Below, in pieces: positions 11,093 to 20,512 of a DNA stretch of 64,000 nt (position 1 is the first letter of the stretch; each line of letters opens with the position of its first letter). The notes beneath the pieces are model-generated. The model ran no database searches and was not told where the DNA came from. It saw only the letters and a program-made list of their open reading frames with translations. The DNA comes from Macrosoma leucophasiata (lineage: Eukaryota; Arthropoda; Insecta; Lepidoptera; Hedylidae), in contig JAWQUS010000008.1 in assembly GCA_036365455.1 (NCBI GenBank), positions 25,909,611 through 25,973,610 of the forward strand, given 5' to 3'. Position numbers and translations under genes: made by a program.

Positions 11093-14000
11093 AGACTGTT
11101 TTACTACATGAAAGAAATAAACCTTGTGTTGCTGTAAAGAAGATTTATTGTTAGTTTTTTTTATACAGAGACTATTTTATTTAGTTAATATAAAACAATA
11201 TGAACTCAAACCTGTAAAGAAGAAACGACAATGAAAGTTTATTCTTTCACTTTTAAAACATAAAATAATATAATATTAAAATTTTCATTGATTATCCAAT
11301 TGTCAATCAACTCGTATTTAAATCTGTCATCTGACATTCTGAATTCGTTTCTTCTTTAAAATCAGACAATTAAAAAGTTAAAAACTATAACCAAACTTCA
11401 TGGTATGTAAACACACAGAGTGCGAAGAAAGAAATAGTATTTCTTTACATCTCCCCCCATGGGGAAGAAAATTCACCCGTGAATTTTCACTCCAGTTCTC
11501 CATTTGATACTTGCACATTCTCATCCTCTGTTATCTGTACTGGAATTAGTTTTGTGATATGAAAAAGATTTGACTCTGTTTTTCTATGTCCTGTATCTAT
11601 CTCGTAAATTGTATTAGATTTCTTTTTAATTATTTTATATGGTCCAATTCTCAATTCATCTAGCTTTTTCCTATTTAGTTTATTCCCATTTTCTATATAT
11701 ACTAGATCTCCCACACTGAATTCTCTTTGTTTTCTATTCCTATCATACCTCATTTTGTTATAGTAATGTGATTTCAAGGTATTATTAAGCGCTGTTTTCT
11801 TATCTTCGATCCAGTCACTATTTATACCTCCTTGTTGTAGTTCTTTTGGTAAAACCTTAACATCTGTTCCGTATAGCAAATAACATGGTGCATAGCCAGT
11901 TACTGAGTGGTTAGTCTGATTGTATTTTTCTACACATTCATGTGCTATTGTAGTCCACGCTCTGTTTTCTCCATCTTCATTGATTTTGCATCTAATTTTG
12001 TTAACTATCGTTTGATTCAACCTTTCATTTAGGCCATTAGAAAACGGTGCATTCACTGCTGTAAAAATTATTGTTATTTGTTTGTCAGTAAGGAATTTCT
12101 TGAATTCTTTAGAGTTTATTCCAGGATACTGGTCGGTAAGGAGCATCCCAATCTCTTCGGTTTCAGCGACCTTATTTATTAGCTTTATAAAGTCATGTGC
12201 ACCCTGGGTTTTTGATGTTATAATAAATGCATATCTAGTGAAGTGGTCCACTAAAAGATGTATGTATTTCTTGGTTGATCTAGAACCACCAAAACCTCCA
12301 ATTGTGTCTATTGATACTATTTCAAAGGGTCTTGTCGCTGGGCCTAAATATGACATTAATCCGTATTTGTGTTGTCCTCTTGTTTTGTTTTTTATGCAAA
12401 TTTCACAATTCCTACAAACATTTTTAATATTTTTCGTTAAATTTTTTGTTGTGTACAGTGAACTAATAGTCGTTAGCATTTGTCCCACTCCAATGTGACA
12501 TAGATCTTCATGTATTCGCTTTATAAATTTAATACTGAATTCTTCTGTTATTATTATTTTCTCTTTGTTCCTAATTCTTTTGAAGTATAAATTGTGTTTT
12601 TTGATTATTTTATTATTGTTTCTCTGTATTTCTTTATTTTGATTCTGATCTATTACAATATCTTCTAATGTAATTAAGTTCACAACTTTCAGTTGTTCTT
12701 CTAGATTATCCTCTGGTTCTAATACAGGATTCCGACTTAAACAGTCCGCTTCTAAATTATCTTTTCCAGGGGAATATTTGATTTTAAAATCATATTGTGA
12801 AAGGTAATAAGTCAAATCACCTAGTTCTTCGTCTGTTCTAGCTTTTAAGTTCATGTTTTCTAATGGTTTATGGTCTGTGTAGACTGTAAACGATTTACCT
12901 ATCAGCCAGTACTGCCAATATCTTAGTGCTTCTTTAATAGCTAAGCATTCTAAATATATTGCCTTTTTCTTCTTTTGCGCTCCATTCAGTTTTTTTGAAA
13001 AATAGGCTACTGGTTTTTCTTTACCATCTAGTTGTACTTGTTTTAAAATTGCTCCAACACCCAGCAGAGAACCATCAGTATAAATATTTATTGGTAGATT
13101 TTGATCATAAATTTCTAGTATTGGCTGTGAACACAAGAGACTCTTTATTTTTTCAAACGCATTTTGACATTCTTCAGACCAAACAAACTTTTGATTTTTT
13201 CTTAGCAAATTATGTAATGGGTCAAGAATTATTGCGCTCCTTGGTATATATTTATGGTAAAAGTTTACTTTTCCCAAAAATTGACGAATATTCTTCTGGG
13301 TTTTTGGTACTGGAAATTCTTTTATCGAAATGAGATTGTCCTTCAGTGGTTGGATAGAATTATATTGAATGATATGTCCCAGGTATTTTACCGAATCTGA
13401 TGCAAATGTACATTTTATAAATTTTAGTCGAAATCCTTCCGTTTGAATTGCTTCTAGTAACTGTTTCAAGTGACTTATGTGTTCATCAAATGAGTTTGAA
13501 AATATCAGGATGTCATCTATATAATTGACAGCAAAATCGGTTAGTTTATATTTTCTAAGTATGTTACACAATATTCTTTGAAATATTGCTGGAGCAGTCT
13601 TCAAACCAAATGGTAGGCAAGTCCATTGAAAGTGTCCCTCTTGAGTTACAAACCCTGTCTTCTTCCTGTCCTCTACTCGTAGAGGTATAGACCAAAAAGC
13701 TGAATTAACGTCTAAGCTTGTAAAAAATTTGCAATTTCTTGTTTTTGTCATTAAATCGTCAATTAATGGGAAGGGTTGAGCCTGAGGAACTACAATTTTA
13801 TTTAAATCCCTGAAGTCTATACAGAGCCTTGATTTTTTATTTTCTTCCTTTTTAAATGTCAAAGTTACTGGTGCTGCGAATGGACTATAAGATTCTTCTA
13901 TAAGCGCATTATCCAATAATTCGGCTATTTGTTCTGCTATCTCTTTTTTGTCTTCTATAGTGCATCTGTATGGCCTCTTGCTGCAGTATTTATCCATTAA

Positions 14001-17000
14001 TAAATCTATTCTTGCTTCATATCCTTTAACCATTCCCACGTCATACTTGTTTTTGGCAAAAACTGATTGATATTGTTGTATTAGCTTATTTATTTCTTCC
14101 CTTTTATCATCATCTAAATGACCAACCTTTATTTCAAATTCCTCCTCTTTGATATGTTCATTAAAATTAATTTTGTTTTCGTTTTCATATTTATTACCTT
14201 CATTTTCACCTTCGTCTATCTTTTTCTCCATTTTTTTACTATTCTTTTCATGTAAGTATTGTTTCTGAGTTATTTTTAACTCCTCATTTTGTACTAGCTT
14301 GTATTTCTTTATCATATCTAATCCTATTAAGAAATCATATCTGAATTTGTGTTCGTCAATGATGTACACATCCACATTTTCTTCTATTTCAAAAATTTTT
14401 ATTTTTAAATTTGTCAAACCACTTGTTTTTTGGACACCATTAATTGTTACTATATTTTCTTCATTCGAGTTATGTCCTTTTGTATTTAGTTTTTGTAATT
14501 TGGAATTAATTAGAGATACATTTGAACCTGAATCGTATACTCCATAAATTTCTAATTTATTATTTAACAGTAGTTTGATCTTAATTAATGGTGTCACTAC
14601 TAGTTTTTTTGTTCTGTTTCATTTAACTCTGCTTCATTCACTGAATTATTTACATGTTTAATATATCTTTTATTTAATTTATCATCTTCTCTAACTCTAA
14701 ACCAGCATGTAGCTTCGGAATGATAGCGAACCCCTTTATTTAATTTTACGCATATTTTGCATGGATAACGTCCTTCATTTGTAATATTTATCCTTTGATT
14801 TTCATACTTTCTGTACGTTCCATTTCTATTTTTATTTACCAAATGTTCATACTTTCTCACCTCATTGAATAAACATACTATATCGTTCATTGCTTCTCTA
14901 TTTATCTTCTCTAATACAAAACCTGGCAAACCTACCGCTATCAGATCCACCAGTGTACCTGTATCAATTGAATTTCTCATGTCCAATAAAAGTTTTTCCT
15001 TTTTAATGGCATAGTCCACTAATGAACCATCCTTATATTTAAATAACAATGCATAGGTCACTTGGTTCCAGTTTTGGTTTGCAAATGACTCACACAACTT
15101 TTCTTTCCAAACTATCCATTCTGAGTTGAGTGTTAATTTTATAATCATTGAGCTGTACCAATCAACACAACTTTTATCCATAAATAGTCGGAGAATCTCA
15201 ATTTTTTGTTCATCTTTCATAATACCGAAGCGAGAACATTCTCTCTCAAAAATGTCAATCCATTGCCTTGCATTCGAGTTTTTGCTCGTAAATTTCTCAA
15301 TCACAAACTTCTCTGCGACATATTTCAGATTCTGTTTTTTTAAATCATGTGTATTTTCTATTAACTTTGTAAACATTTCTTCCAATGAATTCGAATCTCT
15401 AATTTGTTCTTCAGATGCTCGGTCATGTTCAATTTCCTCCAGATATTGTTCTCCAAATTGTAAGTTACCATCAGCATCTATGTAAATTTCTCGTAATTTA
15501 TCTGTCATAGTTATCCAAACTCTTCGTGTCTGATGTCTTTTCTTTAAACTATTTTTTACTTTGTTGTACACGGCTGTCTCAATTAATTCTTCGTGAAATC
15601 CAACAGACTGTAATTCCTCTGGTATAGCAAATTTTTTTTCATCTTTAGTTGTGATTGAGGTTACACAACAAATATTAGATTTTCCATCATTCGCCGGTAA
15701 AATCGTGAATTCAAAACGTAACTGCTCCATTTGCATCTTTTTATAAACAAAATTGTCGTTTTATAAGACTGTTTTACTACATGAAAGAAATAAACCTTGT
15801 GTTGCTGTAAAGAAGATTTATTGTTAGTTTTTTTTATACAGAGACTATTTTATTTAGTTAATATAAAACAATATGAACTCAAACCTGTAAAGAAGAAACG
15901 ACAATGAAAGTTTATTCTTTCACTTTTAAAACATAAAATAATATAATATTAAAATTTTCATTGATTATCCAATTGTCAATCAACTCGTATTTAAATCTGT
16001 CATCTGACATTCTGAATTCGTTTCTTCTTTAAAATCAGACACTTAAAAAGTTAAAAACTATAACCAAACTTCATGGTATGTAAACACACAGAGTGCGAAG
16101 AAAGAAATAGTATTTCTTTACATATATATATATGTCGAGTCGAATCAGATGACGTTGACATGTCAAAATCAAAAATTGACAAAGTTGTCAAACTGATTTG
16201 TGCAAACGTAATGCCGGCTGACCTTGAGATTTATGATTTCGATCTCGTAAAAAGTGTTTGGAGATAATTTGTTTTGTTTACGAAGATAACATATGTTGTG
16301 GTGATTCAGCACTAACACTCGCGATTGTACAAGTTTTTAGCTATGATCACGCACTTTAACACTTGCTAATTAAAAGAGTTATTTTAGTGATGTGAACGAA
16401 TGAACGATCGACGAACGAAGACAATTTTACATATAATACTTAATCGTCTGAATCTGTGTCATTATCGTTATCTTCTTCACTGCTTCTTTGCTGCTGATGA
16501 ATCTTGCGCATCAAGTATCAATAATTTCAAGGTTTCATATAATGGCACATTTTAATATAGTATGGCAGTTTCTTCAGTATATATTTTAAATTTAAGTAAA
16601 TTTATCGGCAGGTACACTATCTCTTAAATCTTTTGTTTTCCTTCGCTTGGATTCTATCTATCACTCGATTCCCCGAATTCTTTTGTTGGTCGACCCGATT
16701 TATTGCTGGACCAAATGTCAAATATTATTGTTTTATAAAGCCACTTTTAATTTTTTTAGAAAACGATTATGTATGTAGTTAGCGATAACCCATTTTGTCT
16801 TCAAATTGCTCTTAAAATGACTTAACAGTTGCTTTGTTTGGCGATGATCACTTTCGGGACACTTTGATATAGTTATTATTTTTTCTCCAAAAACAATAAC
16901 TTTTGGTTAATTTTCTTATCTGGACATTCTTGCATTATGCCATACAATTGCATTTTAGTCATAATTTCAGGCAAATCTAAAACAAAAATGTTTTATTTCT

Positions 17001-19059
17001 TGTACATCGAAAAATATCCAAAAAATATAGCACTTTGTTCTAAGGGCTAATAAACAAAATGGTGGAAAAAAGTGGAACTATTTCTTGTACCATTCTCTTT
17101 AAGAGATCTCAAACTGATTATAAAATATTATTTGGTTGATCGGAGGGACCCGGAAAGTAAACAAAAACACTTTTAATAAGCAAAGGGTGAACGTTTGTAG
17201 GTTGTAGGTAAGTACGACTGCGCGTTTATACACATAAATTGCAATTTTTTGCAATGCTAGCGGCCTGTGTGCTTTTATCCCCGATGGCCATACGTCTAAT
17301 AACGAGTACAGAGAAGCATTACTGTAAAGTAATGCACAAATAATTAGTTTGTACGCCTAGTATAGTATAGTAGTATACTCATAAATATTTTAACTGGTAG
17401 AGTTCACGAGTCAGAGAGTTTGAGAGAAGCAAGCAATAAGCAATCACTTAATCTATCTGCCGTCGAATAGTGTCGGTAGTGTTGAGCAAAAGTGTAGTGA
17501 GAGTAGTAAGGATGATGAAACACATCAGATCGCGGCGCAGTACCGGTTGTGCAAGCGCTGGCAGCGCGGCTACATAGCGTACCCCAAGTCGATGCGGCTG
17601 GCGCTGCAGGACGGGCCACCCGCACTGCGCTGGGCCGCCACCACCCTCTACTACTTCGTCGACATCGTGCTCATCCTCTGGCAGCTCGGCATCTGCTGCA
17701 TCTACTTCGTCTTTGTCGCCGAAAACGTCAAACAGGTCACTGTCTCTTGCTGCTTTACCCACTAACATATGTACTTACTACTCTCTTTGACTAACGTGTC
17801 CTTTGCAGGTGTTCGACTTTTATGGACTCGAAATGTCCGTTCGTACGCACTTGTACTATCTTCTGATACCGATCATAGTATTGAGCTTAATCAAAGATCT
17901 TAAGCTGATGACTCCTCTATCGTCGCTCTCTAATATAATAATGCTGTTCGGTCTGGTTCTCGTATTCTTTTACTTGATAGAAGACGACATCACCTTAGAT
18001 GAAGACAAGTTAACAATAAAGCGATACGAAGATATTCCCGTTTTCATTGGTATCGCGCTTTTTGCTCTAGAAGCTGTGGGAGTGGTTAGTTGTTTACTTT
18101 GCTTTGTTTCTTCGCTACTTAGCTTTAGACATCTTCCACGTTATACATTATCGTTAAATTTCACCTTGCTTGTAACTGTTTTGTCATAATAACAAATAGA
18201 ATGGCCGAGGTGTATTGTACAAATTATTCATTTCTATTTTAATGACATGGCTTTCGCGTAATTAGTTGTGTACTGTTAACTGGTTCTAGGTTCTGGCTTT
18301 GGAATACAACATGGAGGAACCAAGACGTTTCGTTGGTTTGTTTGGCCTCTTCAACATTGGAATGGTCTTCATTATGGCCTTATATTTGTTAGTGGGAATA
18401 TTTGGCTACCTAAAATACGGTGACTCAATTAAAGCATCCATCACTCTAAATCTGCCTCAAGATCAAAAGTGAGTGCGGCTTAATAATAGTAACTTGCAAA
18501 GTTGCAACATCACACAAAATTATCTTACTCTCATAACTTTTTCAACTTGTAGGAAAGCACAGGCGGCCAAAATAATTTTTGCGCTCGCTATATTCCTCAC
18601 GTATCCTCTGCAGAACTTCGTCGCGTATTCTGTACTCTGGCGCAAACTGAAGAAGAAGGTCCCAGAATCACGGCACTGTTTCGTCGACTATGTGCTTCGC
18701 GTCGCATTAGTAATCATACCATGTATATCTCAGACTTAAGTTTTTTGTTGCTATCATATAAGTCGGTATATTAAAATGGAAGCAAACAATGTAGCGTGTG
18801 TGGTCCAGGGTTGTTGGCGGTGGCGGTGCCGCAGCTGGGCCCGTTCATAGCGTTGTTCGGCGCGCTGTGCCTGTCGCTGCTGGCCATGGTGTTCCCGGGC
18901 ATCATGGACGCCTGCGTGTGGTACCCCACCGGCTACGGCCGCTGCCGCTACCGGCTCGTGCGCGACCTGTTCATCGTCCTCGTCGGCCTCGCCTGCCTCG
19001 TCTCCGGCTGCTATACCAGCGTGCTGGAGATCGTCTCCTCCGCCAATATTGATGAATAG
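7385..19059 (+). CDS. SLC36-type proton-coupled amino-acid transporter (pathetic-like), 8 exons
   Basis: It is predicted to import small neutral amino acids with protons across plasma or endolysosomal membranes. Exons: 7385-7415, 7832-7886, 8356-8506, 17529-17735, 17809-18084, 18290-18468, 18553-18722, 18809-19059. All introns are GT-AG and phases agree, giving 439 residues, a normal length for the family. Family marks are YDPHTHRKVEKPTT near the N-terminus, KGSVGAGVLAMPDAV in the first membrane segment, CCIYFVFVAENVKQ, FALEAVGVVLALEYNM, and a C-terminal PQLGPFIALFGALCLS helix. About eleven membrane helices are expected. The ATG at 7385 has a good context (G at +4); an in-frame ATG at 7367 would add six residues, and an in-frame stop at 7358 lies just before it. 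Further 5' exons are possible. Intron 3 is 9.0 kb and filled with transposons. Assignment to the family is firm; which paralogue it is remains open. Confidence 0.88.
8770..9160. repeat. Degenerate interspersed repeat with (GTCT)n runs
   Basis: It contains short tetranucleotide runs at 8837-8860 (CTGTCTATCTGTCTGT) and 9131-9150, plus words such as TTTATCCCGGAAAAATG and GTTCCGAACTTAAAAGG that recur in lepidopteran repeats. It is noncoding and lies inside intron 3 of the transporter gene. Confidence 0.5.
9430..10613 (-). pseudogene. Degenerate RTE-type LINE, 5' part
   Basis: Read on the minus strand, the 5' part is a charged, coiled-coil-like N-terminus (from about 10590) with LNVDGRKN and RPVLLSLTLNCRKYEILK, the kind of leader seen before the endonuclease in lepidopteran RTE elements. 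Stops interrupt it near 10500 and 10418. Downstream, 9763-9440 encodes HITYNIRSLATSEKIVQLK and DGIGLAEVHDG, which match the first endonuclease motifs (N and E catalytic positions). The element ends near 9430 without reverse transcriptase. It is a dead copy, broken by stops and truncated, inside transporter intron 3. Confidence 0.65.
10614..11054. other. Intronic noncoding sequence
   Basis: I see no gene or clear element between the LINE remnant and the LTR retrotransposon. Confidence 0.5.
11066..11092. repeat. (TA)n microsatellite at LTR-element insertion site
   Basis: An uninterrupted TA run abuts the LTR at 11089, and another TA run (16123-16133) abuts the opposite end. The retrotransposon therefore integrated into a TA microsatellite. 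This hides the exact target-site duplication. Confidence 0.85.
11097..11449 (-). repeat. 3' LTR (TG...CA core)
   Basis: The 353-bp core is bounded by TG and CA; similarity extends 8 bases further to 11089. On the sense strand it contains AATAAA poly(A) signals in the AT-rich R region. One base differs from the partner LTR. Confidence 0.9.
11450..11459 (-). promoter_or_regulatory. Polypurine tract
   Basis: Sense-strand ATGGGGGGAGA lies directly before the 3' LTR start TGTAAAG. This is the standard primer site for plus-strand DNA synthesis. It fixes the LTR boundary at 11449. Confidence 0.85.
11487..14618 (-). CDS. pol: Gypsy Pol polyprotein (PR-RT-RNase H-integrase)
   Basis: It is expressed as a Gag-Pol fusion by -1 frameshifting; the frame opens at 14618 and needs no start codon of its own. 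Domain order, counting from the GTG at 14597: aspartic protease with DSG at residues 22-24; reverse transcriptase at about 200-400 with FTSLDVNSAFW, LPFGLKTAPAIFQ and the YIDD catalytic box near 360; RNase H with IYTDGS near 510; integrase with an HHCC zinc module near 690-730 and the D, D, E catalytic residues in VSIDTIG, LLTDQYPG and GLNERLN; and a GPY-type C-terminus (GPYKII). The length is normal and no stop interrupts it, so the enzyme set appears functional. Gag lies just upstream and overlaps. Confidence 0.93.
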   Translation of the reverse strand, partial: NRTKKLVVTPLIKIKLLLNNKLEIYGVYDSGSNVSLINSKLQKLNTKGHNSNEENIVTINGVQKTSGLTNLKIKIFEIEENVDVYIIDEHKFRYDFLIGLDMIKKYKLVQNEELKITQKQYLHEKNSKKMEKKIDEGENEGNKYENENKINFNEHIKEEEFEIKVGHLDDDKREEINKLIQQYQSVFAKNKYDVGMVKGYEARIDLLMDKYCSKRPYRCTIEDKKEIAEQIAELLDNALIEESYSPFAAPVTLTFKKEENKKSRLCIDFRDLNKIVVPQAQPFPLIDDLMTKTRNCKFFTSLDVNSAFWSIPLRVEDRKKTGFVTQEGHFQWTCLPFGLKTAPAIFQRILCNILRKYKLTDFAVNYIDDILIFSNSFDEHISHLKQLLEAIQTEGFRLKFIKCTFASDSVKYLGHIIQYNSIQPLKDNLISIKEFPVPKTQKNIRQFLGKVNFYHKYIPRSAIILDPLHNLLRKNQKFVWSEECQNAFEKIKSLLCSQPILEIYDQNLPINIYTDGSLLGVGAILKQVQLDGKEKPVAYFSKKLNGAQKKKKAIYLECLAIKEALRYWQYWLIGKSFTVYTDHKPLENMNLKARTDEELGDLTYYLSQYDFKIKYSPGKDNLEADCLSRNPVLEPEDNLEEQLKVVNLITLEDIVIDQNQNKEIQRNNNKIIKKHNLYFKRIRNKEKIIITEEFSIKFIKRIHEDLCHIGVGQMLTTISSLYTTKNLTKNIKNVCRNCEICIKNKTRGQHKYGLMSYLGPATRPFEIVSIDTIGGFGGSRSTKKYIHLLVDHFTRYAFIITSKTQGAHDFIKLINKVAETEEIGMLLTDQYPGINSKEFKKFLTDKQITIIFTAVNAPFSNGLNERLNQTIVNKIRCKINEDGENRAWTTIAHECVEKYNQTNHSVTGYAPCYLLYGTDVKVLPKELQQGGINSDWIEDKKTALNNTLKSHYYNKMRYDRNRKQREFSVGDLVYIENGNKLNRKKLDELRIGPYKIIKKKSNTIYEIDTGHRKTESNLFHITKLIPVQITEDENVQVSNGELE
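14600..15736 (-). CDS. gag: Gypsy Gag
   Basis: 378 residues starting at the ATG at 15736, with a second ATG two codons later. It is the structural protein of the retrotransposon particle and binds the element RNA. A single Cys/His cluster near the C-terminus reads C-x2-C-x9-H-x4-C (CKICVKLN...H...C), an atypically spaced knuckle. The middle (residues 150-300) looks like the helical capsid region. It ends with Gln-Lys-Asn at a slippery site and a TAG stop, followed at once by a second TAG. Confidence 0.88.
   Translation of the reverse strand: MQMEQLRFEFTILPANDGKSNICCVTSITTKDEKKFAIPEELQSVGFHEELIETAVYNKVKNSLKKRHQTRRVWITMTDKLREIYIDADGNLQFGEQYLEEIEHDRASEEQIRDSNSLEEMFTKLIENTHDLKKQNLKYVAEKFVIEKFTSKNSNARQWIDIFERECSRFGIMKDEQKIEILRLFMDKSCVDWYSSMIIKLTLNSEWIVWKEKLCESFANQNWNQVTYALLFKYKDGSLVDYAIKKEKLLLDMRNSIDTGTLVDLIAVGLPGFVLEKINREAMNDIVCLFNEVRKYEHLVNKNRNGTYRKYENQRINITNEGRYPCKICVKLNKGVRYHSEATCWFRVREDDKLNKRYIKHVNNSVNEAELNETEQKN
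14603..14609 (-). promoter_or_regulatory. -1 ribosomal frameshift slippery site A AAA AAC
   Basis: On the minus strand the last two Gag codons AAA AAC and the base before them form the classical heptamer A AAA AAC, immediately before the Gag stop TAG (14602-14600). A -1 slip continues as CTA GTA GTG ACA into Pol. Motif, frame and position all agree with known gag-pol frameshifting. Confidence 0.9.
15752..15761 (-). promoter_or_regulatory. Putative self-priming primer-binding site
   Basis: No TGG-type tRNA primer site follows the 5' LTR. Instead, sense AAACGACAAT lies right at the LTR end. It is the exact complement of ATTGTCGTTT inside the same LTR (15905-15896), which starts at an initiator-like TCATTG. 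This arrangement matches Tf1/sushi-type self-priming. It is inferred from sequence only. Confidence 0.55.
15770..16122 (-). repeat. 5' LTR (TG...CA core)
   Basis: 353-bp partner of 11097-11449. On the sense strand a TTTTAAAA box lies about 25 bases before the initiator-like TCATTG whose A is at 15905. AATAAA signals lie further downstream. It serves as promoter for Gag-Pol. Confidence 0.9.
16124..17204. other. Intron 3 sequence, noncoding
   Basis: This is AT-rich sequence between the LTR element and the right-hand inverted repeat. No gene, hairpin or repeat was recognised. Confidence 0.5.
17205..17332 (-). repeat. Right arm of the 11.5-kb-separated inverted repeat pair
   Basis: It is the reverse-complement copy of 5607-5725, sharing CCTGTGTGCTTTTATCCCCG, ATGGCCATACGTC, GCATTACTGTAAAG and the ACGACTGCGCG end. 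It lies 200 bp before transporter exon 4. Confidence 0.65.
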
Positions 19060-19224
19060 ACACTACTGCTATTGTACTGTGCTGTAACTCGCGACGTGCT
19101 CTAATGTGAAACAACACGAAAACGCAAATACCGATCACGATGTGCGGTCGTTTACTACTAATCTAATTTTGGGTTGACATCTCATGGCTCCAGATGCCAC
19201 TAAGGTACTGTTTAGCTGTTGTAC

Positions 19225-19230
19225 AATAAA
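19225..19230 (+). terminator. Poly(A) signal of the transporter gene
   Basis: An AATAAA lies 166 bases after the stop codon. Others occur further on at about 19721, but this is the first. Confidence 0.6.
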
Positions 19231-19359
19231 CCCAGGTCAGGGCTATCATTTAAGTTTTTATTATTAAATTAACAAAACAAGTTCCTTATAACGCCTGTTT
19301 CTTGTAAACTAATTCTATTGTTATCCATAAATAATAATATAATAAAGGCAACCCTTTAT

Positions 19360-19515
19360 ACGTTCCACTGCTGGGCACAAGTCTCTCCCCTTTTTGGGAG
19401 GAGGCCTGTAGCTTACTCCATCGCGCTGCTCCAATGCGGGTTGGAGAAGATACGGGTTAGTGGCCAACCCACTGTCGGATGTTTCCAAACCACCTATTAG
19501 GCCTCCGACAAAGTT
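19360..19515 (+). repeat. Lepidopteran interspersed repeat (CTGCTGGGCACAAG family)
   Basis: It reads CCACTGCTGGGCACAAGTC, then CTTTTTGGGAGGAGGCC and CCAATGCGGGTTGGAGA, a pattern frequent in moth and butterfly genomes. An inverted related piece lies at 6087-6168. Confidence 0.6.
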
Positions 19516-20454
19516 CAACGACTACTAAAAAATATGACACATTATTCTTGTAAGAATAATGTTACATTTCATATGAACGATTTAGATGACATGTCACGTT
19601 ATTCTTGTAAAGAGGCGATAGATAGTCAAGAATATCACTAAACTAAAACTAAATAGAATATACTAATGTAAATAAGTATATTAGTAGAAAGTCTCATTTC
19701 TCCTTTTACAAACTGATAACAAAGAATAAAAAGAAAAGAAAAATGTTATAAAAATTCTGAGCGAACCGGCAAGTCAGGATTACTATAGATCTTTATAGCT
19801 TCTCTGACCAATATTTGTTGCCTTCTGAGATGGGGTGGTGTAATATGTCTCAGCACGGGGACCACTGGAAGGCGGTACATTTTATGGTTCCGGATATGCA
19901 TTTCATCGACTGGTTAAGTTGGGTTCCACGTGTGGCACATGTGCATTATTCATCCAAACCGGTGCACAATATTCTGCTGTCAAGTACACTAAGCTCAGGC
20001 CCGTGGTACAGAGCCCATCGGCGTTAGCACTCCAGGAAGTATACCTGCTAGTTTGTGCAAGATGTTATTCTTCGTCTGGAGCTTTTTGCAGTTTGTTTAT
20101 GTGCGGAGCGTAAGTAAGGCTGCGGGTGAAAATGATATCTTCCTAGATATTTCGGCGTGGGGTTATAAAGCAATCTTGTCTCAGCAAATTCTACCGCAGG
20201 TTCATACTTCGCCATTTGGTTGGAGAGATGGATATTTATAATAATATATTATTATATCCGTAAAAATGTTAACACTCGACAGTCGTCAGTCGACTACGGT
20301 CCCGGGCTATGACCGCGCCATATCTGCGGACATTGCCACTGGAGAGGTGGATGCTTGCCCCTGTTGGCTAGCGATACGCACTTGGCCAGTTTTTTTTACT
20401 TAACTATATATTATATTCTCTTTTCTTGATACCAATATATATATTTTTTTATGT
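19516..20454. other. Noncoding sequence
   Basis: Several short open frames of 60-70 codons are present at 19815-20241, but none has a recognisable domain or splice context. I see no gene. Confidence 0.5.
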
Positions 20455-20512
20455 CACGGAAGTGGCAAACAAGCATGCAGTTCACATTGATGTTAAGTGA
20501 TGACTGCAGCCA
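20455..20512 (-). repeat. Dispersed repeat family copy 3 (tail only)
   Basis: It carries the inverted tail of the family seen at 4755-5050: GGCAAACAAGCATGCAG, TTCACATTGATGTTAAG and TGATGACTGCAGCC. Confidence 0.6.

Larger units (their letters stand above)
11089..16123 (-). mobile_element. Ty3/gypsy LTR retrotransposon, apparently intact and young
   Basis: About 5.0 kb, bounded by direct LTRs that I align with a single mismatch (A at 11369, C at the matching 16042). It encodes Gag (15736-14600) and Pol (to 11487) on the minus strand with no env-like frame. The polypurine tract touches the 3' LTR. Only about 25-33 bases separate the 5' LTR from the Gag start. Near-identical LTRs mean a recent insertion. 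It lies antisense within the transporter's intron 3. Confidence 0.93.

Noticed and set aside
11097..16122. Possible endogenous retrovirus (env-bearing) reading of the gypsy element
   Set aside because: Pol ends just before the polypurine tract, and no third frame with signal peptide or membrane segment is present.
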